Source: CAWHNT01 sp963830775
Lineage (GTDB): Bacteria > Pseudomonadota > Alphaproteobacteria > Geminicoccales > Geminicoccaceae
Reading direction: 5' to 3'
Assembly: GCA_963830775.1 (NCBI GenBank)
Contig: CAWHNT010000044.1
Location: 1 to 41,476, forward strand
Length of the DNA: 41,476 nucleotides
The notes under the pieces were generated by a model. The model saw only the letters and a program-made list of their open reading frames with translations, was not told the DNA's origin and searched no databases. Positions within the stretch are counted from its first letter, which is position 1; each line of letters begins with the position of its first letter. The position numbers and the translations under genes were made by a program. Positions 1-9,404 of this stretch are shown piece after piece.

Positions 1-437
1 AGGAGACGCTCCGCCTGGTCGGCCTCGAGGGCTATGGCGAACGCCGGGTCTGGAAGCTGTCGGGCGGCCAGCGCCAGCGGGTGGGCATCGCCCGGGCGCT
101 GATCGCCGGCCCCCGCCTTCCTGCTGATGGACGAGCCCTTCGGCGCCCTCGACCCGCTCACCCGCAGCCAGATGCAGGCGGCCCTGGTCGAGATTCTGGG
201 CCCGCACCGGCAAGGGCGTCCTCTTCATCACCCACGACATTGAAGGAGACACTCGGGCTCGCCACCCGTCTTGTCGTACTGAGCGCCAACCCGGGCCGGA
301 TCGCGCGCGTGCTGGAGCCCGGCTTCAGCCGCCGCCTCGCCCAAGGCGAGGCCGCGCGCACCCTGCGCGCCGATCCCAAGTTCACGGCCCTGCGCGAGGA
401 CCTGCTCGACGGTATCTTCGGGAGCCTCGCTGCATGA
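1..437 (+). pseudogene. ABC transporter ATP-binding protein, sulfonate/taurine type, 5'-truncated by window edge and frameshifted
   Basis: C-terminal half of an ABC ATPase of the SsuB/TauB/NrtD class, which energises import of sulfonates or related small molecules from the inner face of the membrane. The signature LSGGQRQRVGIARAL is at 58-102, then Walker B (LLMDEPFGALDPLT) and the H-loop FITHD near 226-238. Walker A lies outside the window. The frame changes near 115 (an extra C in a C run), near 205 and near 240, so no single frame carries all motifs. The final segment ends in ATGA at 434-437, overlapping the start of the next permease as in an operon. Whether this is decay or base-calling error cannot be told from the sequence. 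Confidence 0.75.
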
Positions 438-1258
438 GCACCGTGCTCGAAGCTCCTGGGGTGGTCACTCCAGACCGGGGGGACGGCTTTCCTTGGGCTC
501 GCTCCGCGGTGAGCCGACGGCGGCCCTGGTGGCGGCCCTCACCGTCGCCGGCCTGCTGCTCCCGGGGTGGCCGGCTACGCGCCTGGCGCTGGTCTCGCCT
601 GTGTTCCTGCCTTCGCCGGGTGCGGTCATAACGAAGGCCGGGTCTCGTCTCCGAGGGTATGTGGACAGCACGCTCGGCGAGCATCTCCGGGCCAGCCTCG
701 GCCGCATCCTGGCGGCATTCCTGCTGGCCGTGGGGATCGGCGTGCCGATGGGCCTGGCCATGGGCCTGAGCCCGTCGGCCGGGGACTGTTCGACCCGATA
801 ACCAGTCATCCGCCCGATCCCGCCTGGCCTACTTGCCCTCGTGGTGATCTCGTGCGGGATCGGCGAGACCGCGAAGGTGCTCGTCATCCTGATCGCGATG
901 CTGGCCCCGGTGGCGATCGCCACCGCGTCCGGCGTACGCGGGGTCGCCCGGCACCGGATCGAGCCGCTCGCTGCATGGCGCCAGCCCCGGCCCAGGTCGT
1001 CCGCTTCGTCGTCCTGCCAGCGCTCTGCCCGACATCCTGGTCGGCGACCGCACAGCGCTGTCGCCGGCTGCTCGACGCTGGTGGCGGCCGAGCTCGGGCC
1101 GCCCGAGGGGCTGGGCTTCATGATCCAGTCCGCGGCGAGCTTCCTCCAGACCGAGTCGTGCTGGTCGGCATCGTCGCGATCGCGGCCTGGCTTTCGCGCT
1201 GGAGGGCCTGATCCGCCTGGCGGAGCGCATCTTCGTCCCCTGGCGCGGCAAGGTCTGA
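434..1258 (+). CDS. ABC transporter permease, SsuC/TauC type, frameshifted
   Basis: Inner-membrane permease of the binding-protein-dependent BPD_transp_1 family, paired with the ATPase just upstream (ATGA overlap at 434-437). Recognisable pieces lie in different frames. They are an N-terminal hydrophobic stretch near 520-600, GRILAAFLLAVGIGVPMGL near 700-760, the coupling-loop region CGIGETAKVLVILIAMLAP near 850-910, LGPPEGLGFMIQ near 1095-1130, and a C-terminal tail ending in PWRGKV at 1258. At least four indels are needed to join them. The overall length of about 275 codons fits the family. It converges on the opposing permease, whose stop is only 5 bases away. Confidence 0.65.
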
Positions 1259-1263
1259 GCCGC

Positions 1264-2027
1264 TCAGGCGTGGCGCCAGCGGACGAGGCGGACCTCGGCA
1301 AGCGTCGCCAGCCTGTTGAGCAGCCAGCCGACCGTGCCCAGGATCAGGACGCCCAGCATCACTAGGTCCATGTGGAACCGCTCGCGGCCCTCGGTGATCA
1401 GGCCGCCAATGCCGGGGCCGACCGTCATGAAGTATTCGGCGCCGACCGTGGCGAGCCAGGAGAAGATCAGGGCCAGGTGGATGCCGGTGACCACGGAAGG
1501 AATGGCCGAGGGCAGGAACACGCGGGTGAGGAGCTGGGAGCGGGAGAAGGTGAGCATGGCACCCACCTCGACCAGCTGCCGCGACGCGCCGCGCACGCCC
1601 TCGCAGGTGTTGACCACCACCGGCGTGAAGGCGGCAACCGCGATGAAGGCCACCTTCGCCGTCTCGCCGATGCCGAACCACATCGAGATCAGCGGTATCC
1701 AGGCGAAGATGGCGATCTGCTTCAGCGCGTCGAACGAGGGGCTGAGGAGCCGGTCGGCAACGCGCGAGAGGCCCAGGAGCGTGCCCAGCATCAGGCCGGC
1801 CGTGACGCCGATGGAGAAGCCGGCAAGGTCGCGGGCGAGGCTGGCGGCGAGGTCGCCCAGCAGGCGGCCGCCGGCAGAGCTGCTGGAGGGCGGTTGCGGC
1901 CACCGTCTGGAGCGGTGGCAGGATGCGCGGGTCGACGCGAACCGGTGCTGCTGGCGAGCTGCCAGGCCGTGAGCAGCACCAGCGGCGGGACGGTACCGCG
2001 CAGCGCACGGCGGGCGGAGCTGTTCAT
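1264..2027 (-). CDS. ABC transporter permease, SsuC/TauC type (second permease of operon), frameshifted near N-terminus
   Basis: Inner-membrane permease with the family hallmarks in one continuous frame over most of its length: SLARDLAGFSIGVTAGLMLG, the cytoplasmic coupling segment WFGIGETAKVAFIAVAAFTP, and VFLPSAIPSVVTGIHLAL. Several hydrophobic helices are evident. ATG at 2027 (MNSSARRALRG) overlaps the upstream permease stop as ATGA. The first 50 or so codons need two small frame corrections between about 1870 and 1970. It is the last gene of a minus-strand operon. It clearly differs from the permease upstream of it, so the transporter may be a heterodimer rather than the usual permease homodimer (inference). 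Confidence 0.75.
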
Positions 2028-2852
2028 GCCGGCACTCCCCTCGATCCGCCAGCGCTGCAGCCGCGCCTCGACGGCGGCCAGCAGGCGGTCCATGACGAGG
2101 CCGATCGCAGCCGATCACGGCCATCGCCACGATCACCGTATCGAGCCAGAACATCTGCCGGCCCCAGACCAGCAGGTAGCCGAGCCCCTCGGAGGAGGCC
2201 AGGAGCTCGACGGCCACCAGCGCCAGCCAGGCATGGGTGAGGCCGTAGCGGATGCCGGTGAAGATCGGCGGCACGGCGGCGGGCAGGACCACGCGGCGCA
2301 GGAGCTGGCCACGGTCGAAGCGGAACACGCGCGCCACCTCGATATAGGCGGTGGGCACGGCACGGACGCCAGAGAAGGTGTTGAGGGTCACGGGCACGAA
2401 CGCGGCCTTGGCGATCACCAGCACCTTGAGCGCCTCGTCGATGCCCACGACCAGCATCAGGAGCGGTATCCAGCCCAGGGCCGGGATCTGGGCCACCGCC
2501 GTGAAGAGGGGCCGGGCATAGTCCTCGACCGTGGGCGAGAGGCCCATGGCGAGGCCGAGTGCCAGGCCTGCCGGCGGCGCCCAGGGCGAAGCCCTGGAGG
2601 ACGCGCAGGAGGCTGATCGCGGCGTGGTGCGGTGATGTCGCCGGCCTGCCACATCGAGACCGCCGTCTCCCAGACCAGCTCAGGCGGCGGCAGGATCTGC
2701 TCCGGCAGCCAGCCGAGGCGGGAGAGGCCGGTCCACAGCACGAGGGCCGCCAGCGGCACGACGAGCCCGGCCGCGGCTGCGGCCAGCGGCACGGGGGAGG
2801 GGGCGGCGGGCGGGGCAGGTCCCCGCAGCGCGGCAGCCGGGCTCGCCAGCAT
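2024..2852 (-). CDS. ABC transporter permease, SsuC/TauC type (first permease of operon), frameshifted
   Basis: BPD_transp_1 permease. The N-terminus MLASPAAALRGPAPP leads into a hydrophobic helix (AAAAAGLVVPLAALVLW), then LGLAMGLSPTVEDYARP, the coupling segment DEALKVLVIAKAAFVPVTLN, and LPAAVPPIFTGIRYGL. The ATG at 2852 shares its A with the TGA of the binding-protein gene (TGATG), a classic coupled start. The frame breaks near 2640, in the first third, and near 2110, close to the C-terminus. The tail MDRLLAAVEARLQRW is typical of this family. The exact stop is uncertain because of the second break; 2024 is the TGA that overlaps the next ATG. Confidence 0.72.
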
Positions 2853-3945
2853 CAGGAGCCGCCGACCGGCTTGCCGTTGGCGTCGAGCCGGGTCCAGTAG
2901 TCCTCGAGCCCGAGCTCGCGCAGGGCCGCCTCGAGGTACCGGGTCTCGAACCAGGTCGAGACGTCGACGTCGCGGCGGATGAGGCCGTACTGGCGGGCCT
3001 GCTCGGCCTGGGTGCGGTACTGCTGGATCATGAACTCGTCGAACAGCGGCGAGCCGCGCATCTTCAGGGAGTCGCCCTCGAAGTCGGCCCGGAAGCGGGC
3101 GGCCGGGATGCCGGACTTGGCCCAGACCTCGAACAGCGCGTCGAGGTTCTCCTCCTCCGAGGCCCAGTGCGCCGCCCGCACGAAAGCCTTCACCACCCGT
3201 GCGGTGATCTCCGGGATGCGCCTGCTCGAAGTCCTCGGTGACAAGGATGTGGGCATGGCGCTCGAAGGCCGGGTTGTCGCCCTTGGTCGAGTAGACGATC
3301 TCGGCCAGCCCTTGGGCCGCCACGTCGAGGAGCGCCGGCTCGCCGAAGGCGGCATCCACGTCGCCCGTGGCAAGCGGCGGCGCTCATGGTCGCCGTGTCC
3401 ATGTTGATGATCTTGAGGTCGCGCTCGGAGAGCCCGTTGGCTGCCAGCACCTTGTTGATGGCGAGCTGGTGGTTGGTGCCGCGGAACATCGCCATCTTGC
3501 GGCCGCGGAGGTCCGCCACGCTCCTGATGTCGGAGCCCTTGGGGACGGCCAGATAGGTTGCCTGGTGCGCACCGCTGGCCAGCAGGAGCTTGGTCTTCAG
3601 GCCGTTGGAGCGGCCGATCATCGAGGGCAGGTCGCCCTGGAGGGCGAAGTCGATCTGGCCGTTGGCGATAGCCTCGTTCACGGCGGGCCCGGCACCCTTG
3701 AAGAACGACCACTCGATCTTCACGCCCGGGTCGTCCGCGAACTCCTTCTCGAGATAGCCCTCGGCATGCGCCGTGGCGGCCGAGCTGCCGCCGACGAAGG
3801 GGCGGTTGCCGACGCCGATCGAGGCATAGCCGACACGGACCACGAGAGGGTCGGCGGCGTGAACGGCCGACGGCAGTGCCACTGCCGCGAGGGCAAGTGC
3901 CATCAGGCCCGCCGTCCCGCGGCGGGTGGTAAGGATAGGCTTCAC
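2852..3945 (-). CDS. Periplasmic aliphatic sulfonate/taurine-type substrate-binding protein, frameshifted
   Basis: Exported solute receptor of the SsuA/TauA/NMT1-like type. GTG start at 3945, preceded by GAAAGG. A signal peptide follows (MALALAAVALPSAVHAA), then the mature part LVVRVGYASIGVGNRPFV. Family landmarks include GQIDFALQGDLPSMIGRSN, a ligand-pocket loop, and SVADLRGRKMAMFRGTNHQL. About 360 residues, somewhat longer than SsuA. The frame slips near 3380 and again near 3215, after which the reading returns and ends in TGA at 2852. It lies 29 bases downstream of the ATPase and is translationally coupled to the permease, so the set forms one uptake system. The substrate is inferred from the neighbouring TauD and flavin monooxygenase. 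Confidence 0.8.
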
Positions 3946-3974
3946 AGGTCTGACCTTTCGGAGAGGTTGCTGGT

Positions 3975-4813
3975 CTAGGCGGCGGCCGGGGCGGGGTGCG
4001 GCAGGCCGGCTGGAGTCTGGGGACCGGCGCCGCCGGGCCTCCGAGAGCTCGCCGCTGGCCTCCTCGAGCGCCTGCAGCACCTCCTTGCGGAGCTGGACCA
4101 GGCGCTCGTCGGCACGGTCGCGCGGCCGCTCGAGCGGCACGTCGAAGACCCGGGCGATGCGCCCGGGCCTGGGTGCCATCACCACGACCCGGTCGCCCAG
4201 ATAGACCGCCTCCTCCACGTCGTGGGTGACGAGGATGGCGGTGATCCGCTCGTGCGCCCAGATCCGCTGCAGCTCGCCCTGGAGGCGGGCCTTGGTCAGC
4301 GCGTCCAGGGCGCCGAACGGCTCGTCCAGGAGGAGCACGCCCGGGCCGGTTGACCAGCCCGCGGGCGATGGCGGCGCGCTGGGCCATGCCGCCCGAGAGC
4401 TGGTGCGGGTAGGCGCCCTCGAACCCGGCCAGGCCCACGAGCTCGATATGCTCGGCCACGGTGCGCCGCTTCTCCTCGGCGGAGAGCGGCGCGTTGAGGA
4501 GGGCCGAGGCCACGTTCTGCGCCACGGTGAGCCAGGGGAAGAGCCGCGGCTCCTGGAAGACGAGGCCGCGGTCGAGCCCCGGGCCCGGCGACCGGCTGTG
4601 CCATCGAGCCGGATGCTGCCGGCATAGTCCCGGTCGAGCCCGGCGATCAGGCGGAGGAGGGTCGACTTCCCGCAGCCGCTGGCACCCACGATGGTGAGGA
4701 ACTCGCCGGGCTCGGACCGTGAGCTCCACGCCCTCAAGGGCGGTCAGCGTTGCCCCGCTGACCCGGAAGCGCTTCTCCACGCCCCGGATCTCGAGCTGGC
4801 CTTCGAGCGTCAT
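3975..4813 (-). CDS. ABC transporter ATP-binding protein, SsuB/TauB type, frameshifted
   Basis: Cytoplasmic ATPase of the minus-strand sulfonate uptake operon. ATG at 4813 (MTLEGQLEIRGVEKRF) is preceded by a GAGAGAGGTG ribosome site. Motifs are present but spread over frames: Walker A GASGCGKSTLL near 4690-4660, Q-loop LVFQEPRLFPW, signature LSGGMAQRAAIARGL near 4400-4355, Walker B LLLDEPFGALDALT near 4340-4300, and H-loop ILVTHDVEEAV. Frame changes sit near 4715, 4600 and 4350. The C-terminal tail ends at TAG 3977-3975, followed 29 bases later by the binding-protein GTG. The regular 29-30 base gaps through this operon support a single transcript. Confidence 0.75.
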
Positions 4814-4842
4814 CGCACCTCTCTCCGCCTGTCGTCGGGGCT

Positions 4843-5754
4843 TCAGGCCGCTGCCGCGAGCTGCGGCTCCTTGCGCCGGGTGGCGCTGCGCCGGCCGTCG
4901 ACGCTGACCGGCACCTCGCCGGCGATGGTCACGCGCCGGACCACGCGCGGCTGGTCGCCATAGTCGTCCACGGCCCGGTGCTGGGTGGCGCGGTTGTCCC
5001 AGATCGCGACGTCGCCCGCCTGCCAGCGCCAGCGCACCGTGTTCTCGATCCGGGTGGCGTGGCCCTGGAGGATGGCGAAGAGGTGCGCCGAGTCGGAGCT
5101 GCTGAAGCCCAGGATGCGCTGGAGGAAGTGGCCCAGGATCAGCGAGCGCTCGCCGGTCTCGGGGTGGACGTGCACGACCGGATGCTCGGTCTCGTAGACC
5201 GTGCGGGTGAAGACCTCCTGGTAGCGCTTGAGGCCTTCGGTATGCACGGCCTGCCGGTCGCCGACATAGTCGTAGACGTTCGAGTGCAGCGCCCAGAGCT
5301 GGTCAGCCAGGGTGCGCAGCGGGGCCGGCAGCTCCTCGTAGGCCGCCACCATGTTGGCCCAGACCGTGTCGCCGCCCGAGGCCGGGACCACGGCACCGCG
5401 CAGGATCGAGATCTTGGGGTAGGCGTCGACGAAGGTGACGTCGGTGTGCCAGGAGCTGGCCCGCTCGCCGCGGCCGCCGTCGATGTCGAGCACGGCCTTG
5501 GTGCCGGCCAGCGAGGGCACGGTCGGGTGCGGGACCAGCTCGCCCAGGAGGCGGCCGAAGGCCTCCTGCTCGGTGTCGGTGAGCTGGTCCTGGCCGCGGA
5601 AGAAGATCACCTTGTGGCGGAGCAGTGCCTCGCGGATCGCCTTGACGGTGGCGGGCTCGAGCCCGCCCGAGAGGCGCACGCCCAGCACCTCGGCGCCGAT
5701 CCTGCCGGCGACGGGGCGGACGTCGAGGTCGAGATCGTTGCGGATGGCATTCAT
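4843..5754 (-). CDS. tauD: TauD/TfdA family alpha-ketoglutarate-dependent dioxygenase
   Basis: Fe(II)/2-oxoglutarate dioxygenase of 303 residues, intact. The family hydroxylates taurine, alkylsulfonates, alkyl sulfates or related compounds, releasing sulfite or sulfate in the cytoplasm. The metal-binding facial triad is visible: the WHTDVTF motif (His-x-Asp) near residue 102 and the distal His in ATQHRAVDDYGDQPRVVRR. The Arg that follows is the usual 2-oxoglutarate carboxylate ligand. ATG at 5754 has GAGGAG about 8 bases upstream. It sits between a flavin monooxygenase gene (30-base gap) and the ATPase gene (29-base gap). The true substrate could equally be an alkyl sulfate (AtsK-like); taurine is inferred from similarity only. 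Confidence 0.85.
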   Translation of the reverse strand: MNAIRNDLDLDVRPVAGRIGAEVLGVRLSGGLEPATVKAIREALLRHKVIFFRGQDQLTDTEQEAFGRLLGELVPHPTVPSLAGTKAVLDIDGGRGERASSWHTDVTFVDAYPKISILRGAVVPASGGDTVWANMVAAYEELPAPLRTLADQLWALHSNVYDYVGDRQAVHTEGLKRYQEVFTRTVYETEHPVVHVHPETGERSLILGHFLQRILGFSSSDSAHLFAILQGHATRIENTVRWRWQAGDVAIWDNRATQHRAVDDYGDQPRVVRRVTIAGEVPVSVDGRRSATRRKEPQLAAAA

Positions 5755-5784
5755 CGTCTGTTCTCCTCGGGTCTCGGAACGGGA

Positions 5785-7149
5785 TCACTCGGCCGCCTGC
5801 AGCTCCTCGGGGCGGTCGGCGAAACGGTGGCGCGGCCAGGGCAGGCCCAGGTTCTCCCGGAGCGTGCGGCCTTCGTAGGCGGTGCGGAACAGGCCGCGCC
5901 GCTGCAGCTCGGGGATGACGAGCTCCACGAAGTCGTCGAGCCCGCCCGGCAGGTAGGGCGGCATGATGTTGAAGCCGTCGGCCGCACCCTCCTCGAACCA
6001 CTCCTGGAGCTGGTCGGCGATCTGGGTGGGCGTGCCGCGGATCTGGCGGTGGCCGCGGGCACCGGCGATGCGCAGATAGAGCTGGCGGATGGTGAGCCCC
6101 TCGCGCCGGGCGAGGTCGATCAGGAGCGCCTGGCGGCTCTTGCCGGCATTGCTCTCCGGCAGCTCGGGCAGGGGGCCGTCGACCGGGTAGCCGCTGAGGT
6201 CGACATGGCCCAGCATCCCGGCCAGGAGCGAGAGCCCCACCTCGGGATGGATCAGGGACTGGATCTCCTCGTACTTCGCCTCGGCCTCGGCCTCGGTGCG
6301 GCCGATCACGGGGAAGATGCCCGGCATGACCTTGAGGTGGTCCGGGTCGCGGCCGTAGCGGGCCATCCGGCCCTTCAGGTCGGCGTAGAAGGCCTTGGCG
6401 TCGGCCAGCGTCTGGTGGGCGGTGAACACCACCTCGGCGGTCTCGGCCGCGAGGTCCTTGCCGGCCTCCGACGAGCCGGCCTGGACCAGCACCGGGCGGC
6501 CTTGCGGCGAGCGGGCGACGTTGAGCGGCCCGCGGACCCGGAAGTGCTTGCCGACATGGTTGAGGACGTGGAGCTTCTCGGGCCGGAAGTAGCGGCCCGA
6601 CTCCTTGTCGCGGAGGAAGGCGTCGTCCTCCCAGCTGTCCCACAGGCCGGTGACGACCTCGGCGAACTCGCGGGCGCGGTCGTAGCGGTCGGCGTGCAGG
6701 ACATGCTGGTCGCGGCCGAAATTGTAGGCCTCGGCCTCGTTGGCGGAGGTGACGAGGTTCCAGCCCGAGCGGCCGCCGCTCAGGAGATCGAGCGAGGCGA
6801 ACTTGCGGGCGACGTGGTAGGGCTCGTTGTAGGTGGTGGTCACCGTCGCCACGAGGCCGATCCGCTCGGTCACCGCCGCGATCGCGGAGAGCAGGGTCAG
6901 CGGCTCGAAATGGTCGGCCCGCGCCATACGGGAGAGAGCTTCCGGGCTCGCGTCCCAGACGGCGGCACTGTCGGCCAGGAACATCATGTCGAACCCGGCC
7001 CGCTCGGCCGTGCGCGCGATCTCCGCGTAGTGGCGGAGGTTGACGCCGCCGTCGGCCTGCGCCCGGGGATGGCGCCAGGCGGCCACGTGGTGGCCGGTCG
7101 CCATCAGGAACGCGCCAAGCCTGAGCTTCGCGTCGCGTCTTGCCATCAT
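5785..7149 (-). CDS. NtaA/SnaA/DszA-type FMN-dependent monooxygenase (luciferase-like)
   Basis: Bacterial luciferase-like flavin monooxygenase of about 454 residues, uninterrupted, using FMNH2 supplied by a separate reductase. The N-terminus LGAFLMATGHHVAAWRHP and the central GRSGWNLVTSANEAEAYNFG are characteristic of the NtaA/SnaA/SoxA(DszA) family, which oxidises nitrilotriacetate, sulfones or thioethers. Start chosen at ATG 7149 (MMARRDAKLRLG) because GGAGGACA lies directly upstream; an in-frame ATG at 7197 lacks a ribosome site. First gene of the minus-strand operon with tauD and a sulfonate-type transporter, which suggests an organosulfur substrate (inference). No flavin reductase of the usual NtaB/SsuE type is seen beside it. 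Confidence 0.85.
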   Translation of the reverse strand: MMARRDAKLRLGAFLMATGHHVAAWRHPRAQADGGVNLRHYAEIARTAERAGFDMMFLADSAAVWDASPEALSRMARADHFEPLTLLSAIAAVTERIGLVATVTTTYNEPYHVARKFASLDLLSGGRSGWNLVTSANEAEAYNFGRDQHVLHADRYDRAREFAEVVTGLWDSWEDDAFLRDKESGRYFRPEKLHVLNHVGKHFRVRGPLNVARSPQGRPVLVQAGSSEAGKDLAAETAEVVFTAHQTLADAKAFYADLKGRMARYGRDPDHLKVMPGIFPVIGRTEAEAEAKYEEIQSLIHPEVGLSLLAGMLGHVDLSGYPVDGPLPELPESNAGKSRQALLIDLARREGLTIRQLYLRIAGARGHRQIRGTPTQIADQLQEWFEEGAADGFNIMPPYLPGGLDDFVELVIPELQRRGLFRTAYEGRTLRENLGLPWPRHRFADRPEELQAAE

Positions 7150-7208
7150 TGTCCTCCAGCGCCTCACGACGGGTGCGGGCCGGAGGGTCGTCGGCAATCT
7201 CTAGTAAG

Positions 7209-7222
7209 TCAATAGATATTGA
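7209..7222. promoter_or_regulatory. Candidate operator in divergent sulfonate promoter region
   Basis: A 14-base near-perfect palindrome, TCAATA-GA-TATTGA, lies between the divergent monooxygenase (ATG 7149, minus) and ssuA-like gene (ATG 7282, plus). It is in the only AT-rich stretch of the area. Its position fits a shared operator or core promoter, but no regulator gene lies beside it. Confidence 0.35.
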
Positions 7223-7281
7223 TCGTGAGAAATTTCGCTGGTACTGAAGCTGCGTACATTGAGAGGCCTGGGGAGATAAGG

Positions 7282-8228
7282 ATGCGGCGGCGAGAGGTAA
7301 TGGCAGTGGCTGGGCTTGGCATAAGCACGCTGGCCGGCTTTCGTCCGGTACGGGCCGAGGCAAAGCAGCTGCGGATTGGCTACCAGAAGTACGGCACGCT
7401 CGTGCTGCTGAAGGAGCGCGGCACGCTGGAGAAGCGGCTGGCGCCGGCCGGCTATGAGGTGACCTGGACCGAGTTTCCGGCAGGCCCGCAGCTGCTGGAG
7501 GCGCTCAATGTCGGCGCCATCGACTTCGGGACCACGGGCGAGGCGCCGCCGATCTTCGCGCAGGCGGCCGGGGCGCCTCTGGTCTATGTCGGCTACGAGC
7601 CGCCGGCACCGACCGGCGAGGCCATCATCGTGCCAGCGGACTCGCCGATCGGGACCGTGGCGGAGTCTGAAGGGGCACAAGGTGGCCCTGAACAAGGGCT
7701 CCAACGTCCACTACCTCCTGCTGCGGGCACTCGAGGCCTCGTCGCTGACGCTGGCCGACATCGAGCCGGTCTACCTGCCGCCGGCCGATGCGCGCGCCGC
7801 GTTCGAGCGCGGTGCCGTCGATGCCTGGGTGATCTGGGACCCGTTCCTGGCCGCGGCCCAGGCGGCCACCGGTGCGCGGACGCTGGCGGACGGCAAGGGA
7901 CTGGTCGACAACCACCAGTTCTTCCTGGCCTCGCAGGATCTCGTGGCACGGGACTCGGGCCTGATCCGGAGCATCATCGAGGAGCTCGACTCGGCCGACC
8001 GCTGGGCGCAGGCCAGCCAGGCCGAGGTGGCGCGGCTCATTGGCCCGCGCGTAGGGATCCCGGCGCCGATCCTGGAGGTGGCCCTGGCGCGGGTCAGCTA
8101 CGGCGTGGCGCCGGTGACGGCCGGACGTCCTGGCCAAGCAGCAGCTGATCGCCGACGCCTTCCACAAGATCGGCCTGATCCCCAAGGCCATCGACGTCAA
8201 CGAGGCCGCCTGGAGGCCCGGCGCATGA
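7282..8228 (+). CDS. ssuA: Aliphatic sulfonate substrate-binding protein, frameshifted
   Basis: Periplasmic sulfonate receptor with a short signal peptide (MRRREVMAVAGLGISTLAG). The mature part begins KQLRIGYQKYGTLVLLKERG, typical of SsuA. Further landmarks are VGAIDFGTTGEAPPIFAQAAG, SLKGHKVALNKGSNVHYLL and DAWVIWDPFLAAAQ. Start ATG 7282 has GGGAGATAAGG immediately upstream. The frame slips near 7669 (TCTGAAGG) and near 8125, after which LAKQQLIADAFHKIGLIPK completes the normal C-terminus. The TGA at 8226-8228 overlaps the next ATG. First gene of the plus-strand ssuADCB operon, divergent from the tauD operon. Confidence 0.85.
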
Positions 8229-9404
8229 AGCCCGAGCCGGCAGCGAAGGCCAGACGTCCTCTGGTTCATCCCGACCCACGGCGACGGCCGCTATCTCGGC
8301 ACCACCATCGGCGCGCGCGAGACCTCGCTCCCCTACCTGCGCCAGATCGCGCAGGCAGTGGACGAGCTCGGCTATTACGGCGTCCTGCTGCCCACGGGCC
8401 GCAGCTGCGAGGACAGCTGGGTCATCGCCAGTGCCCTCGTCCCCTTGACCCAGCGCCTGCGCTTCCTCGTGGCCGTGCGGCCGGGGCTGCAGCAGCCCTC
8501 GATGGCGGCCCGGATGGCGGCGACGCTGGACCGGATCTCGGGCGGCCGCCTGCTCATCAACGTCGTCACCGGCGGCGACCCGGTCGAGCTCAAGGGCGAC
8601 GGCATCTTCCTCGACCATGCCACCCGCTATGCCGTCACCAGCGAGTTCCTGGAGATCTGGCGCCGGCTGATGGCGGGCGAGACGGTGAACTTCGCCGGCT
8701 CGCATCTCACGGTCGAGGACTCGCGCCTCTTCTTCCCGCCGGTGCAGCGGCCCTACCCGCCGCTCTACTTCGGCGGCTCGTCGGAAGCCGGGATGCAGGT
8801 CGCGGCCGAGCACTGCGACATGTATCTGACCTGGGGCGAGCCACCGATGGAGGTCGGGCAGAAGCTCCGGGCCGCCAACGAGATCGCGGCCGCACGCGGG
8901 CGGAAGCTGCGCTTCGGCATCAGGCTCCATGTCATCGTCCGCGAGACCGCGGCCGAGGCCTGGGCCGAGGCCGAGCGGCTGATCGCGCATGTCGACGACG
9001 AGACCATCGCCCGGGCCCAGGCCACCTTCGCGCGGATGGATTCGGTGGGCCAGAAGCGCATGCTCCGCCTCCACGGCGGCAGCCGCGACAAGCTCGAGAT
9101 CAGCCCCAATCTGTGGGCCGGCGTGGGCCTCGTGCGCGGCGGTGCCGGCACGGCCCTGGTCGGTGATCCGGAGACCGTGGCGGAGCGGATGCGCGAGTAC
9201 ATGGCGCTGGGCGTCGACAGCTTCATCCTCTCGGGCTACCCGCATCTCGAGGAATCCTACCGCTTCGCCGAGCTGGTCTTCCCGCATCTGCCGCTGGCCG
9301 AGGGCACGGGCCGCGAGCGCGGGCATATCAGCAACGAGGGCCCGTTCGGCGAGATGCTGGCGAACGAGCCTCTGCCCGTGCAGCGCTCCCGGGCGCAGTC
9401 ATGA
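8225..9404 (+). CDS. ssuD: FMNH2-dependent alkanesulfonate monooxygenase, frameshifted at extreme N-terminus
   Basis: Cytoplasmic desulfonation enzyme: alkanesulfonate + FMNH2 + O2 gives aldehyde + sulfite. Strongly SsuD-like throughout: WFIPTHGDGRYLGT, PTGRSCEDSW with the conserved Cys, GGRLLINVVTGGDPVELKGDG, YPPLYFGGSSEAG, YLTWGEPP, LEISPNLWAGVGLVRGGAG and SGYPHLEESYR. The ATG at 8225 overlaps the ssuA stop. One indel near 8255 separates the first ten codons from the rest, which is open to TGA 9404 and gives about 385 residues, as expected for SsuD. The next gene overlaps by four bases. The electron donor SsuE is not in the operon. Confidence 0.92.

Noticed and set aside
7149..7197. Upstream ATG at 7197 as monooxygenase start
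   Set aside because: No ribosome site there, and homology begins at ATG 7149, which has GGAGG in the right place.
4978..7215. Very long plus-strand open frame opposite tauD and the monooxygenase
   Set aside because: Shadow of GC-rich genes on the other strand; protein is His/Val/Gly/Leu-rich without any domain, while the opposite strand has clear families.
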